From Apis mellifera (lineage: Eukaryota > Arthropoda > Insecta > Hymenoptera > Apidae), in the NCBI RefSeq assembly GCF_003254395.2, contig NC_037641.1, positions 4,880,001-4,944,000 on the forward strand: a DNA stretch of 64,000 nucleotides, written 5' to 3'. Positions 43,933 to 57,535 of the stretch are shown here, one piece after another; the stretch's first letter is position 1; every line of letters begins with the position of its first letter. A model generated the notes under the pieces. It saw nothing but the letters and a program-made list of their open reading frames with translations, was not told where the DNA came from and ran no database searches. A program made the position numbers and the translations under genes.

Positions 43933-45736
43933 GATTTTTATTCTTCAGTTGGAAGTTAATTAATTCTATTCTGTAAATTAAAATTCGAAGGGAAGAAAGG
44001 AAGAAAGTATCAATCATTGAGATCGCAATATTGAGCTAGGAATTGAGACGTTATAAATAGTTTCTGGACGCAACTCTGAGATAATCGCGTGCAATAAGAA
44101 TTTCACAATTAAATTCAAGCTCTCTCTCTCTTTTATCGAATGCGAATGAGACCGATAATAATATCGCCGAGATTGAAATTTGATCAAATTAAAAATTTCC
44201 CTTTGTTCAACTTCTTCGATCGAAGAAGATCTTGCCGAAAAGAAACCAACAAAGCAAGATGAGCATCGCGTAACACGATCGATCGCGAAAGAAACCATCG
44301 AATCAATTAATCGAAGCCTTACATTTTCATCTAAATTAAGTTGACTTGGTCGTCGCGCCCTGACAAGTTTTCAAATCCAAGGCGTGCAACCTCTCTCTTC
44401 TCTTCAATCGCTATTTATAATCGATCCATTCCTACTCTTTTCAATTGTGTTTCAATTGTGTCACGATCGAGGGAAAAATTAGACAAATTGCAAGAAGAGC
44501 GATGTTCTTCCTTTTCTTACCGGAAAAAAAAAAAAAGATACTAAAGATTCAAAGGAAAAGCAACCTTCCTTCTACTTTCTCGTTTATAAAGGAATCTACA
44601 GAAGCAAAGATTCGTCGCATTCCGAGGGCAAATCGAGCGCGTTCTCTTTTTATTCCGACTTTTAATACGAAGATCGGTAGAAATCAAAAATGCATTCGAG
44701 GAAAACATTTTCCTCCTCCTCCTCCTCCATTTTCTTTATTTCAAATAGATTCAGATTCAGAAAAATAGGAGAAATTCCTTTGTCAAAAGATATTTCAATT
44801 CGAATAAATACTTTTCCAGAACAATTTTTGTTCCATGCAAGAAATCACGAGGAAGAATTTATCGCGTTCAACACGATCGACCCGGATCTCGACGTAACAC
44901 GGAATTGCGGACGAGGCGTAAGATTCCTCTCTGCCTCGTTTCACATCCAAGAACGATTCTCTCTATCAGAGGATAGCCTTTACTGACCTTTGACGATCTT
45001 AATTGCACTCGAATTGGAAGCCACGTATGGAAATCTGATCGTGAAAATTGATTTTTCGAATAATCACAGACCAATTTATTTTTACGAGCCACTTGAATTC
45101 GACTAATTGATTTCAAATAAATAAAACGATTTTGAAAATGATAACATAAAATAAAAAGAATTACGAAAAAATTTCAAAGCTTGCAAAATCGAATCGCGAA
45201 ATTTCAACGTTAAAATTGTTTCGCAATGAAAAATTTCAATTTCTCGTTACGCAAGAAGACGCGTAGCTTACCTGGTTAACAGGTAATCCGAACGGATTTA
45301 TTAAATTCCGACCGTGTTCCATTAATATCGGCCGAAAACCAATTAGCAACAGCGACGCGCGAAATATTAATTCAATCGGCTTATAAAAATTTCTCCCGAT
45401 GCGTTCCCGATTCCATCTGGCCGGAAATCTCTTGTTTAGAAGGCAAATTAATCGTAATAAACAGAATTTCCAATTCCAGAGGAGGAGGAAAATTTCGATT
45501 TCGATTCAACAAATTTGGAAAAATAAAATCCCCCACCTCTCTTTTCTAAAATTTGAATTTTCACTTCTTAGCTTCGTCTTCTCGTTCCAACTTGTTATCT
45601 TCTTATCCTCAAGTTCCATCCTCCTGGCTTTGAGGCGTTTCATTTCGAGGTAACGAGCTTCGTAAAACGAACGGTTTATTTTAGGGAAAATATCTACGGA
45701 GAGATCTTCTATACGAGACGATTTTTTTTCTCCTTA

Positions 45737-46132
45737 TTCGACGTAATTACATTAACCCTCGTATGAATAATAATCCTTTCTTTAATTCCTCATCGAATAT
45801 GTAATAGTGCGTGTCATATGAATAATAATCCTTTCTTTAATTCCTCGTCGAATATATAATAGTGCGTGTTCGATTAAAATTTCGTACGCACGTAATTTTT
45901 CCACGATGCTTACAAGAATCTGCACGCGCGTGTTGACTTAAGATTATTCGACGGCGTGTAATTACATTAACCCTCATATGAATAATAATCCTTTCTTCAA
46001 TTCCTCGTCGAATATACATATAGTGATGCGTGTCAAGCGTTGGATTAAAATTTCGTACGCACGTAATTTTTCCACGATGCTTACAAGAATCTGCACGCGC
46101 GTGTTGACTTAAGATTATTGCCCACTCGACGG
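45737..46132. repeat. Tandem duplication of about 200 bp with a nested 54 bp duplication
   Basis: The block starting ATTCGACG..GTAATTACATTAACCCTC (45737) recurs at 45947. Both contain ATTAAAATTTCGTACGCACG, TTTTTCCACGATGCTTACAA and CGCGTGTTGACTTAAGATTA almost without change. Inside the first copy, TATGAATAATAATCCTTTCT plus its tail occurs twice, 54 bp apart (45762 and 45816). Confidence 0.93.
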
Positions 46133-49100
46133 CGCGTATTTGCTGCCAATATATCGCGATATTTCGTAATAAGATGAAATTCGTGTAAACAGCTGGCGGC
46201 TCGCTCGTGTCTCGATCGATAAAAAACAGATTATATCCGGCTCATAAAAATTAAATAAATATCGATATACATACTCGCTTAATTTCTATCACGCCTCGTC
46301 GTAGAAATTATTCCTTCTCGCGTTTCATCACGATCAATGATAATCCCATTTTAATAACCTTGCGCGCGTAGAGATTAGAGGTTTAGGTTTCTCGATTCGA
46401 CCCTTACTACCCGTCGATCCCTTCCACACGTTAATTCGCACTTAGTGGCGGTATCCTCGACCGAATGCCACTTCCGTTTAACCGGCTTTGTCGGCCGCAA
46501 ACCCCCCTCATCCTCCTGCCTCGAGCTTGAACTTGCTCCCGGAACACGCCATTATAATGGCGTTTGTTTGAACCTTATCAAAGTGTACACGTTGCTTTTT
46601 CACCTCTACTTTTTTTATTATCGTTATCAAATCTCAGTAGTGTTCCTTCTTAAGATACTCAACGCGATATTTGTCTCTGGATTTCTCGAACAGAGGAGAT
46701 TTCGTAGAGAGAAAATTTCTATCATCTCGATCGAACAAATCATTCGACTTTTAAATCTTCTTCTTCGCATAGAGATTTATTATTCAATTATATGTTTCTC
46801 ATTTCGACAAAAATCGTCCCCAAAATGTTAAAACTCAGCCTCAGTTTCCGGAGCAACGTCCTCGAGTTGTATTATTAACGCGGTGAAAACGGAACACCCG
46901 GGTAATAGCGAATTCACACACAGCGATCCTAGTTGAATCCTCCAAGCCGCATCGTCGAACAAAAGAGATTTGTCCGACAAAAGGAGGGAGGAGGAGGAGG
47001 AGGAGGAGTCGCGCATAAACGGGATTTCCACGGGGGCGGGGGGAGGGAAAAAACTCGTGGAAAGAGGCGGACAAAGAGGCGGGCGTAATTAACAATTTCT
47101 TGCCAGCCCGCAAACCCGAGGTTTTCGGCTATTTGGCCTCACGCATAATTAACGAGAACCAACTGAGCTTTCGGTCCCAATGAAATATTCACGCAACGGC
47201 CACGAACTCTTCTCGCAATTAGTCGGATTGTAATCTCGTTTTCCATGGATCGATGACCTAATTATCCCCGAAACTTTGAAAAACTTCCGCCGAGTTTCCC
47301 TGAATTATAATCCCCTATCGAATCTGTGTCCGTGGTTGATGGAGAGGAACGAAAGATCTTTGAAATGACGATTTTGTTATCGAGTTGGAACTGGAAATTA
47401 ATCTTCTTCTCTTTCGAGAAGAGATGATTTCCACGATATTTACGCGTGGAACGATTGCTAATCGAAATTCTTTCAATAGTGGATGATAATCAATTGCGAA
47501 TAAAATAATTGTGATCTTACTTTCGTTTTTTTTAAATAATAAAATCATTAACTAGCATATTTACTGGTCAATTCGTCGAGCAATCGTGTTGTAACTTTTA
47601 ATCTCGTCTATAGATTGACGAAATTAAATTCGAAACTTTTCCTCGATCTATTAACCCGACTATAGCCACTGATTTAATCCTAAACAAACTATTATAACTA
47701 AGCGACACACGCGAAGAGAAACAGTCAAATATCCTAACTAAAATAATTCCAATTTAATCGATTAACTTCCAAACTGTCCGCGACGGATCGATTTTATCAG
47801 AGAAATCGACGTTCGTGTGTCTTTTACTCAAAAACAGGATTTATATGATAATGTCCTGCTACGGTAGCAGGAGGTGGTTATTTATTTCGTATATATTAAA
47901 CTATATTTCAATCTCCAGCAATATTCGACGTAAACATGCAAAGCGCAAATATGCTCTCTTGTAAACATGTATCTGATGTACATATTTTTTTCTACCAAAT
48001 TAAATCTAAAAAAAAAAAACGAGCCAGCTACTAAATTTCTAAATTAAATTTCAATTTTCATAATTATCTGACGTATCTCGATTTAATTGTAAAAGAATCC
48101 TATCTAAAAAAGAAAATTTCACAATTTAATTTTCATCTACGACGCATGAAATATTATCACCGTGTCCGACAAACGTCCATTAATAAAATAAATCCGTCAC
48201 AACGATCGATATCGATAAAAATTTCTAAAAACTACAATTCAATTTTTCTTTTCATTTCCTTCACCTTCAATTTTTCATTATCTACGCGTTCAAACACCGG
48301 TTGCAAGGAATCTATCCCCAATACTTTTTTTTTCCCCGTTGTAAAAATTTCGATACGACACCGACACGACGAGGCAAATCGAGGGTATTCACCAGGGGGG
48401 ATATCTTTTCACAATTTAACCACTCTTCTCCCTTTTCTGTCCAGCCCCCATACTTTAATTTCCTCCGCGCTTCCGGCAGCCCGGTTTCCGGCTATCGCCA
48501 CTGAACCTCGCCGTTGACCCTTTCGTCCGGCGATGTGGGTTGCACCGGCGGGGAAGTCGACTTTTCACGACTTCCGCCTGCGACCCGTGTCGACACGAGA
48601 CGCCGCTACGCTTATACTCGCAACCGACTCGTTTTATCGACCATCTCTTCCGCGTTGGACAGCGATAACCGTTATCGCGATATCGGGGATCGTGATCCTA
48701 CAACTGTTTTGAAAAGGTGTGGGGGATGGATATCGCGTTCTGGAAAGATCCTTCCTCCGCGCTTGAAAATATCGTGAATTTTTTTTAAAGTCGAAGATTT
48801 AATTTACAATTTTGTTATCGTTATTTTTAATAACGAATTTCAATCTTCCTCTGATACGGTTAAAAGTAGAAATGAATTGAAAATTGTTGGATCGATCCGA
48901 ACGATAAAATTTTCCTTAATATTGGGAGAAAAAAAAGGGAAAGGCACGTTCGATAAAAATTGCGTCTTACATGATACGAAATTGAGATTTTACGCGGAGT
49001 CGCGTGTCGAGGTCGTGGTAATCGCGATAAAGTTTAAAGAAACGGGCGCACACGCGTGTTTAACCTGATAAAACGCACGCGACCCCGAAGAAATTTCCGC

Positions 49101-49900
49101 CGATCGATCATGCAGAAAGAAACTTTGGTATATTTTCTCTAAAGAAAATTGAAGGAAGTTTCGAAGCGTTTTAAGTTATAAACTACTTTTCTTTTCTTTT
49201 CTTTTTTTTTTCGCGCGCATTGCATCAACTTCGAGCTTCCAAGCATCTTGAACGCGACCTGCTTGAAATAACATAGCGTTCAAACGCTTGAAATTTCAAT
49301 AAATTTGAGTATACTCTCGACAAAGTGCGATGTATCCGAAACGGGACAATACTCGAATAACGAAATTCGAGTGTCGACAGTTGTACTACTATGCCCTCTG
49401 AAGTATGGAATTTGAGCGTTGGAATATGTACGAGACAATGATACTCGTGTGATAAAATTTCTATTTCGAAATTTCTAAATCGAATGGAAAATGTTTGAAA
49501 TACGATAATATTCGAACAATAAAACTCAACAGTCGAGTCTATCTTAACGTATTTGACGATTAAAATATTTAGAAGGATTCGCGTGCACTCTAACCTAATC
49601 TAATTCTAATCTATACTCGAAAGAATTGAAATTCGAACTTGCAAACTTTTCAATCAGCTTGAAAATCAGAATTCAAAGACAATTCTGACTTCTACGTAAA
49701 AAGAATTCAGATATATAACAACGAAGTTCGACTTCAATTCTGTTCGCTTCGAGTCACATAACCTCAAAAGTTATCAATCAAACCTTACCTTGTATTATCA
49801 AAATCCGAGCAGCGTTCCACGTTCATCATCACTCGAGGGATCAAACTAACTTAATTATTACCGATATAAAACACAGATGCAATCTTGTTTTCACTCGAAA

Positions 49901-49921
49901 CAAACAAACAAACAAACAAAC
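49901..49921. repeat. CAAA tetranucleotide run
   Basis: Five consecutive AAAC units. Confidence 0.9.
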
Positions 49922-52900
49922 GTGACGTTAAAAAATGTTTCACTCGATCCTTCGGCGCACGCACTGCGCGCATGCGCGCATGCGCGCCTGGAAATTCTTC
50001 GGCGGGTTATAACACGATACGAAAATATTCCCGGCAATTTACGACACGGGCCGAACGACACCGCGTATCATCCGGATTTATGATGCCCGTTAAAATTGCC
50101 CATAAAAGCCGACGAGCTAGCGCGGATTGCTTTTTCGGATTAAACGGAGCCGCTGCCCCTCTCCCTTTCCCGAGCAATGCACCGTCCGCGTTTCTATTCC
50201 CCACGGAATACGTACGTAATAATGCGGGCCAAGAGATGCGTCCCGCGCAACGAGTAACATTTTCTCTCCCCACCACAATCTCCATGGCCAGCGGTTCTCA
50301 ATCTTTCTCTATCATCCCTTCGTTATTTATCTTTCGAGAGATTAAAATTAATAGCAATCGTATTATAATACACGTTAAGGAGAGATTTTATCTTCGTTGA
50401 AAATTTATCCAAAGCGATTAATAATCGCAAATAACAGGTGTTGGAGTTTATTTAGACGAAAGGAAAGGGCGAAAGTGGCACTGTTTCGAGCTAAATCGCT
50501 CATTGCCGTTTTAAAACAATATTGGTCTAAAGTTTCAAACTCTCGCTCCGCTAATAATTTCCCTGATCACACGTTTGCCGAGCAGTGATCGTTTCATGCA
50601 ATAAGTCTCGTCCCAACTGAACGATTCGAAAACTTCGCCGCCCACAGTTCTTCTTCCTTTTTTTCCATAGTTCACGAGTAAAACGATAAGCATCCCATTA
50701 CTTTGGATCCTGGTAGTTTCATTGAATCACTTGCCCACACTGCTGCTCCAGTCTCGTAACTTGGTTCCCAATGTTCACAAATAAAGCACCGCTTTAAACT
50801 CTAACGCTAGATACGTGTAATCCTCCGATTGTTCATTGCTTCGTACGAGTATCTTCCTTCTGTCTTAGGTTGAGAACTGCTGAGATAAGGGAATAAAAGT
50901 GAGGTGAGCATGGCCCGTAAGGAGCACGAGTTACGAGTTTCCTTACAGGGAAAGGAGTTCGTTGACGAAAATGGGGATGGTATACCAGGGGCGTGTTCGT
51001 CCCCCGTGCAATTTATTCCCGGGAATTTCGTGGCGCACGAGAATTTGCGAGACGACGAATTTGGGGGAAGAGGATTTCGGGGAAAGGTGGTGTTAGATTT
51101 TGAGGAGGGAAAGATCAGAGGGAGAGGGACATTGCAAGTTGGTTTACGGGATTTCTAAGTTTCAGCCTGCCATTTGTCGCCGCTCGAGAGTTTCAAAGGG
51201 AACTGGAATTCGAGTTTCGAGTGTTTTAACAGGGCAGGATTCGAGCACGGCCAGCAATTGGTCCGAGTGTTATGGTTCCTTGCTTCTGAAATTCGATGGA
51301 TCTTGAATCTCGAGTATTATGTCATACATGTATAATCGATCGAGACAGGAACAAAAATCTCAAATGCTGGAAATTTACAATTTTTTCCTCTCGAATCCTT
51401 TTGCAATACTTTAAGCCAGATTTGAGAAAAAAGAATTGGATCGAGCGAAGATAAATCCGATCCTCTCAAATATACGCATTTTTCCCCACTGAAGTTTCGC
51501 AGTTCACAGTCATGATCGCGGCGAAGTGCCAGGATGACAAACGGATGGACGTGTGATTGATATTGCGTGCCTCTCTCTCTCTTTCTGAATCAGAGACGTG
51601 CCTTGTTTTTCACGTCATCAACATACGTGTCAACCCGGGTGAACGCGCTTCAACGAGCACTGTTTGCCGTTTGTATTCATTGAAAAACTTCACAGATTCC
51701 ACTTTCCAACTTCAACTGTGAAACTTCCATTTCCAACAACTTGGCAAGTGATAATAATTATTTTCCACGCGGTGAAAAGGCTCGATAATTTTTAATTCTC
51801 TTATCTTCTTGTTCCCACCTCGAAAACGTTACACATTGTCGCGATATCTTCATCAACACTGGAACATTTCTGAATAGGAACGCAGAGAGAGAGGGCATCA
51901 CAGTTACATCCGCCGAATAAGAAGATTAAGGGATGTAACTTGTGGGAACCACGAGTTGCGGTTGCTGCTCTAACGCAGATTACGAGATTGTCTTTCTCTA
52001 ATGAGATCATCTTCCCTATTGATTCAACGATACTCGTTTATACACATAGCGATCAATTCGACTATTTATGACACAATGGAAACTGTCATAAGGCACATTT
52101 CATCACGAGAATATAACTTCCATTCCTCCACGGAATTTTAATAATATCCATTCCATAAAAGAAGAAAGCATCGATGCATCTTGTTTCATAAAATGATTGA
52201 ATTTCTTCTCAAATTAGATTAACCGTAGTCGCGAAGGAAAAATTCGAAAATTTAACGTCGAAATGGAAATGCTTCACCGTTGGAACAAAAAAAAGAATTT
52301 TGGGATCAAAGTTTTCCAATTATTCGCAAGTTTTCGTAGAAAAAACATTTGATTTCTCAAATGTCGGCGCACAAACAACGAGGAGGAGGATGGCTAATAA
52401 GGGCTGAGGAGGATTCTGGGGAGGTTCGTGGCTGGTGCTAAAGATAGGCGGAAGCGCGTGGCCACCGGTAGAGGAACATCAAAGGGAAGGAGCGATTGTC
52501 TGCTTTATAAATAGACACCGATCGAAAGTGCACGTAATGCGTGCGGTGGCGGGTCGTCGATCGTGGGACGTTAAGAATTCACGAGTTGAACAACAGTGGC
52601 GTCTTCGTGGATGTCAGCTGTTCGCGCGCACACGTGCACGCCTCCACGTGCTGGTCAATTTTTTTTACCTGTCAAGTCGATCCTTGTGGCCTTGTTTTAA
52701 TTTCACCGCAAGTCGATATCGAGATTCTCTTTCAACGAGAAGTTTTTTTTTTTGTTCCAACGGTGAAGCATTTCCATTTCGACGTTAAATTTTCGAATTT
52801 TTCTTCCACTACGGTTAATCTAATTTGAGAAGAAATTCGAAAGGGAAAGATTAAATGGAATATTTAGAAAAAAAAGAAAGAGAAGGAACATTGACGCGTG

Positions 52901-55444
52901 TGAATTAGTCCACACTACGATAATTAAAGAAATATCCTTTCGAAAGCAACTTTACTTAAACCCATTAAAAGCTAAGAGAAAATAGAAATCAAACAAGACA
53001 GGAAACCTTAATTACAATCCTCCCTTTTGAGCCTTTAATTCTGGATGAATTATTTTCTTCGTTAATAAATTGAAGGTATAAAATCAATAGAATATAACTT
53101 TATTCGATCCCTGGATCACGATTATTGGAATAATACGTTCTCACAGAACCTCGAAGACTTTCGAACAAAACTCACACATTTTCCAGAATTACTTTTCTAT
53201 CGTTTTATTTGCAAAAATTCGAACGAATGCACGCACGGACCTCGATTTATAATATTTTCACATTACAATTTCCCTCCCAATTCTTTTCCAAACGAGGTCG
53301 AAGAATTTAATCCACGTTTAAATATTAAACATACAAAACTACTCTTCCCCAGCTCTCGAGGGAAGTTAGAAAGGATGACGGGGAAAAGGGTCGCCCCGAG
53401 TAAGAAGCAAGATTTTTCACGACGTTACACTTCCCTCTGCACAGCTGCGGTTTCCATCGTGGCGGAAAGTCGAAACGACCCCATCGCCATTTTCCATCGA
53501 GTCAACGCAACCCTCCAGGCGCTCGCAACCCTTTTCCGCTTTTTTTTTTCTTTTTTTTCCTCCCCCTGTGTTGCCTCTATCATCTGCTCGCATACGTGCT
53601 CGAGTTTCTCTCGGTTAATCGACTAATACGCCATAGAAATTTCTCCAGGAGCAAGGTAATTTTATAACAAACCTGCCTGATGATAGGTTTCAACATTTCT
53701 CCAAATGTTTCTATCTTCAGCTTATCCTCTTGGTACGCGATTCTTCACAAATCACAGAGATACACTTTTTATTATAAAGATTCACCAACGATCAGAAAGG
53801 AAATTTCAAACGTAAACTGTTTCGCGGTGAATACGCGAAAAGTGAGCTCTTAAAATCGTGGATATTCGTTGCTGAAGAGGGGGGACGGTAATGACGATGA
53901 GCGAGCGTATCGCGCTTTTACTTTTCTTTTATTTTATCCGGCCATCAAAAACGCTTCGAGGACGAAATGCGTTTCTTATTATGGATCATTATACGATTGT
54001 TGTAGGAGGGTCGTGATTTATTTCTCGACGCCAACAGGGGGAGAACAATCGTCTCCACGAATACAAATGATTTCGAGAATGTTCCCTTGCTGTTTCGAAA
54101 AATCTTATGATTATTCTTCTGCGTGATTTTTTCTTCGATTTCATCGAGTTCAAACTTGTCCCTCGACGAAGATCCAAGATCCTCCAAAGACTTGAAGACA
54201 AGAATTCGAAAGTTTATTTATAACAGTGAATCGAAATGATCGATTGTTTAATGTAAATCTCTCCTCGACGAGCGTGGATTTTTAATATCTTCGTGATGTA
54301 AATTATTATAAGGTGTTTAATAAATTAATACATTTGTAAGAAATTCTTCTTAGAATACGATTTTTTGTTTAAATCGATCATAAGATATAAAAATCCCGAA
54401 ATCTATCCGATCTCTCAGAATCTTCCTCCATATCTTATCCTCCAAATTTCCTGTTTATCCAAACGTTTGGCAAACATTCTCTCCGTTCTCGCGACCCCTT
54501 TGAATCCTCGGCTGTGTTACGGCCAGCCGTTTAGACGAGCTTTATGGCACGGCCGGGAAATTGCTATTTCGGAGACTTAGATTTTAGATGCCAACAACAT
54601 TCGGCAACGATACTCAACGTTCATTCTCGCGCTTAGAGACAGACCAGACTCTGTTCCCTCGCCATCTCTTCCACCATTTTCTTCTTTCTCCTCCATTTAT
54701 TCTGGCACAAGCCTCATCCTCAAGGATCACGCGACCCAATAATCTAATAATCTGTGCCAATTCGAGCCAAAACTTGTTAAGTTTTTCCACAGAAATCTTC
54801 CAAAATTAACGAAGAACTTCGCGGATAAAAACGAATTTCAATCGTTCTCTCGAATCTTTCCTCAAAGAATAAGAGAATAATTTGGAATAAATAAATTATG
54901 TCGAGTTGCAAAATCAACGATACTCGCAAAAAATCGAACGAATCCTAAAAGAAAATCGGATTACTGTGTTTCTAGATGACAAATCGTTTCGACAAATCGA
55001 ATTTCGAGAGAGAGAGAGAAAGAGAGAGCGTAATCGCCAACAACGAACGAGGCTCGAAAAAGAATTGGTCGGATCCACGATAATGAAATTGGAACTGGGC
55101 GGTTGTAGTCGGTCGCCTCTTAATTAAATGGCCGAGGACTTCGCGTTCTTTTGTCCCCCGACCGCGAACTTGGGGGAGGATCAAATCTATCCTCGCAATT
55201 TCGACGATTTATGCGCTCCAACACGTGGCTCCTCCCTCGCGAATTTTTGTAAACGAACGTGGAATTTTTAGCAGCAAGGGAAATTCCAGCGTTGGCTGGA
55301 AATAATGAGAAAAAGGGGGGAGGGTTGGCGTTTTCAGTTAAAGGGATTGGTATCACTCTGTGATTTATTTCAGCGAATTCCTTTTCTTGTTTTTCTTTTT
55401 TTTTATTACTGGTATTTTTTGTCGCTTACTGTCCTTGCATTGTT

Positions 55445-55500
55445 TCTTCTTCTTCTTCCTCTTCTTCCTCTTCTTCCTCTTCTTCCTCTTCTTCCTCTTT
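55445..55500. repeat. TTCCTCTTC 9 bp minisatellite in a CTT tract
   Basis: CTTCTTCTTCCTCTTCTTCC repeats with a 9 bp period for about six units. Apparent polyleucine or polyphenylalanine frames here are due to the repeat. Confidence 0.92.
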
Positions 55501-57535
55501 TTGGAATATTTTTGCACTACACTCCCGTTCACAAATCACTCGACGGTGATTAATAATTTGGAAGGATAATGTTAAAGCTTCGACAAGTTAATTCGTCAAA
55601 CAAATTGAGCAACGACAACATCGTGCAATATCGATGGAAATTGACGTTTCCACGTCGAGATGCTAAAAATACGCCGCAATTTAGAATTTGTTATAACGTA
55701 TCACAGGTATATTTATCTTTTCAGAGTGATTCATAATTGAAAAAAATAGATGGAATCGTTACGAAAATAATACCAAACGAATTATTTATTTAGAAATCGA
55801 TAATGCTCACGCTTAAAATTAGCAAAAGGATTTACGGATGGGAGTGTACTTGCAATGTTTCTGCCCTTGCACTACTTTTTTTGCCGCTGTATTTCTTGTT
55901 GTAAAGGTCCTCGCGCCACCATTTTTCACGGTTGTAATGGTTTCTCTTTTTTTTACTCTTGCATTATTCCTTTTTTTTTGTGTGTGTGTGTCGAAATTAC
56001 TTCCTTCACGTTTCGGAGAATTTTGTATTGTTGAAATTTCTCGCGAATTCCTTCCTTTCGCGAATTTTTATTTTCAGTTTCAGTTGCAATTATAAAGGAG
56101 AAAAAATGGAATTATGGGCCGATTTTTCTAAATATCGAGAAAATATATCATATTAAATAAATAAACCACGAGAAAAATAAAATTTTGAATGCATCGTACG
56201 AAAATTGTACGATTTATATTCCATTTTCTTGGAAACAATTAACCTCGATATTCTGTATATAATTTCTTTTTAGAAATGAAACGATTCTTTCGCTGGATCT
56301 GTCGTACGTTGTTTCATTATTTCAAATTCGTTCCAAACCCGATGAATATTTTCGCATCTTCTCGATTTCGCGTGTATCCTTTACGAGCGACAATTCAAGC
56401 TTGGCTCTTCGTTTTCCACTTGCTTTCCAATTTCATTTCCCGTTTATCAAAAATTGATCCTCTCGCGACAAAACGCGAGAGGATCGAAGCATGAAATTGT
56501 TCCCGATTTTGAGAAAAAAGAAAAGGAGAGACAAATATTGCAAATACAACATAATATCTGCATGCAACCTTGACGAAAGAATATGGAATACGAAATATTT
56601 CAATCCAAGAGAATCACTTTGAAGTACGATGAAATATATCGAGAAGTATTTCGACCCTATTTTCAACTCTATTGTTCGGTATTTAATTCCTTTATCCTTC
56701 GTTCCCTTTTATTTACTCTCAGTGGAATATTCTCTATATCTATACACTCTTTCCAAATATTTTTTATTAATTGACAAAAAAGAATATCTCCCTTATGAAG
56801 GATTCTTCCTCCTTTTTTTTATCTTCTTCCTTGAACGAGATATTCAAATACGTCTTATCATTTTCGTCCGTCATTCTAAAATTTAAACTTGCTCGGGAAG
56901 CCGACCATCAACAGGGGGCCACGGTTGACCCAGAAACGGTGTAGGCTCCTCGTCCTGCGGATTCGTCAAGAGATATTTATTCGTTCCGGCCAATTTTTCC
57001 TCCAAGCTCGAGCCGATAGCCCCGCGGATAACCACCCCACTTGCCAAGCGAGACGACCGACTTCCTTTCCTTTCTTTCCTCTCCCGTCCTTTCTTTCCTC
57101 TTATCTTCGTGCCAGCCGTATCTCGAACGACGAAGAGAATACATGCACCGTCGCGTGCCCCTCGGTTGCCACGCGAAAATCGGCCGACACAGAAGAGAAA
57201 CGTGGAAAAGGAATTATCCCCTGCGTTGCCTTTTAATCCCTCCTCTCTGACAGATTTATTCGCCTCGTGGGAAAATTGTTACGCGAGGATCGTGATTAAA
57301 TAATAAATTCGAGTTCTAAGAAGCTAGGGGAACGCTGTACAAGAATGGCTGATAAGTGATGATACGAAGATGCATTTAATGAACGATACTCTTGGCTGCT
57401 CGAGCACTTGGAAAGTGGAGGATGGAAAGAAAAATATTTTCTAGATTGTTAGTAATTGGTCGGATAATTTCTAATTTTTTTTTCTTTTTTGGAAAATGTA
57501 GATATTCGCGTCTAAAATCTTCTTTGGATTCTATT

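Noticed and set aside
50904..51158. 84-codon plus-strand frame (MSMARKEHELRVSL...)
   Set aside because: Looks hydrophilic and protein-like but matches no family I know, sits in intron opposite to the gene, and has no supporting context.
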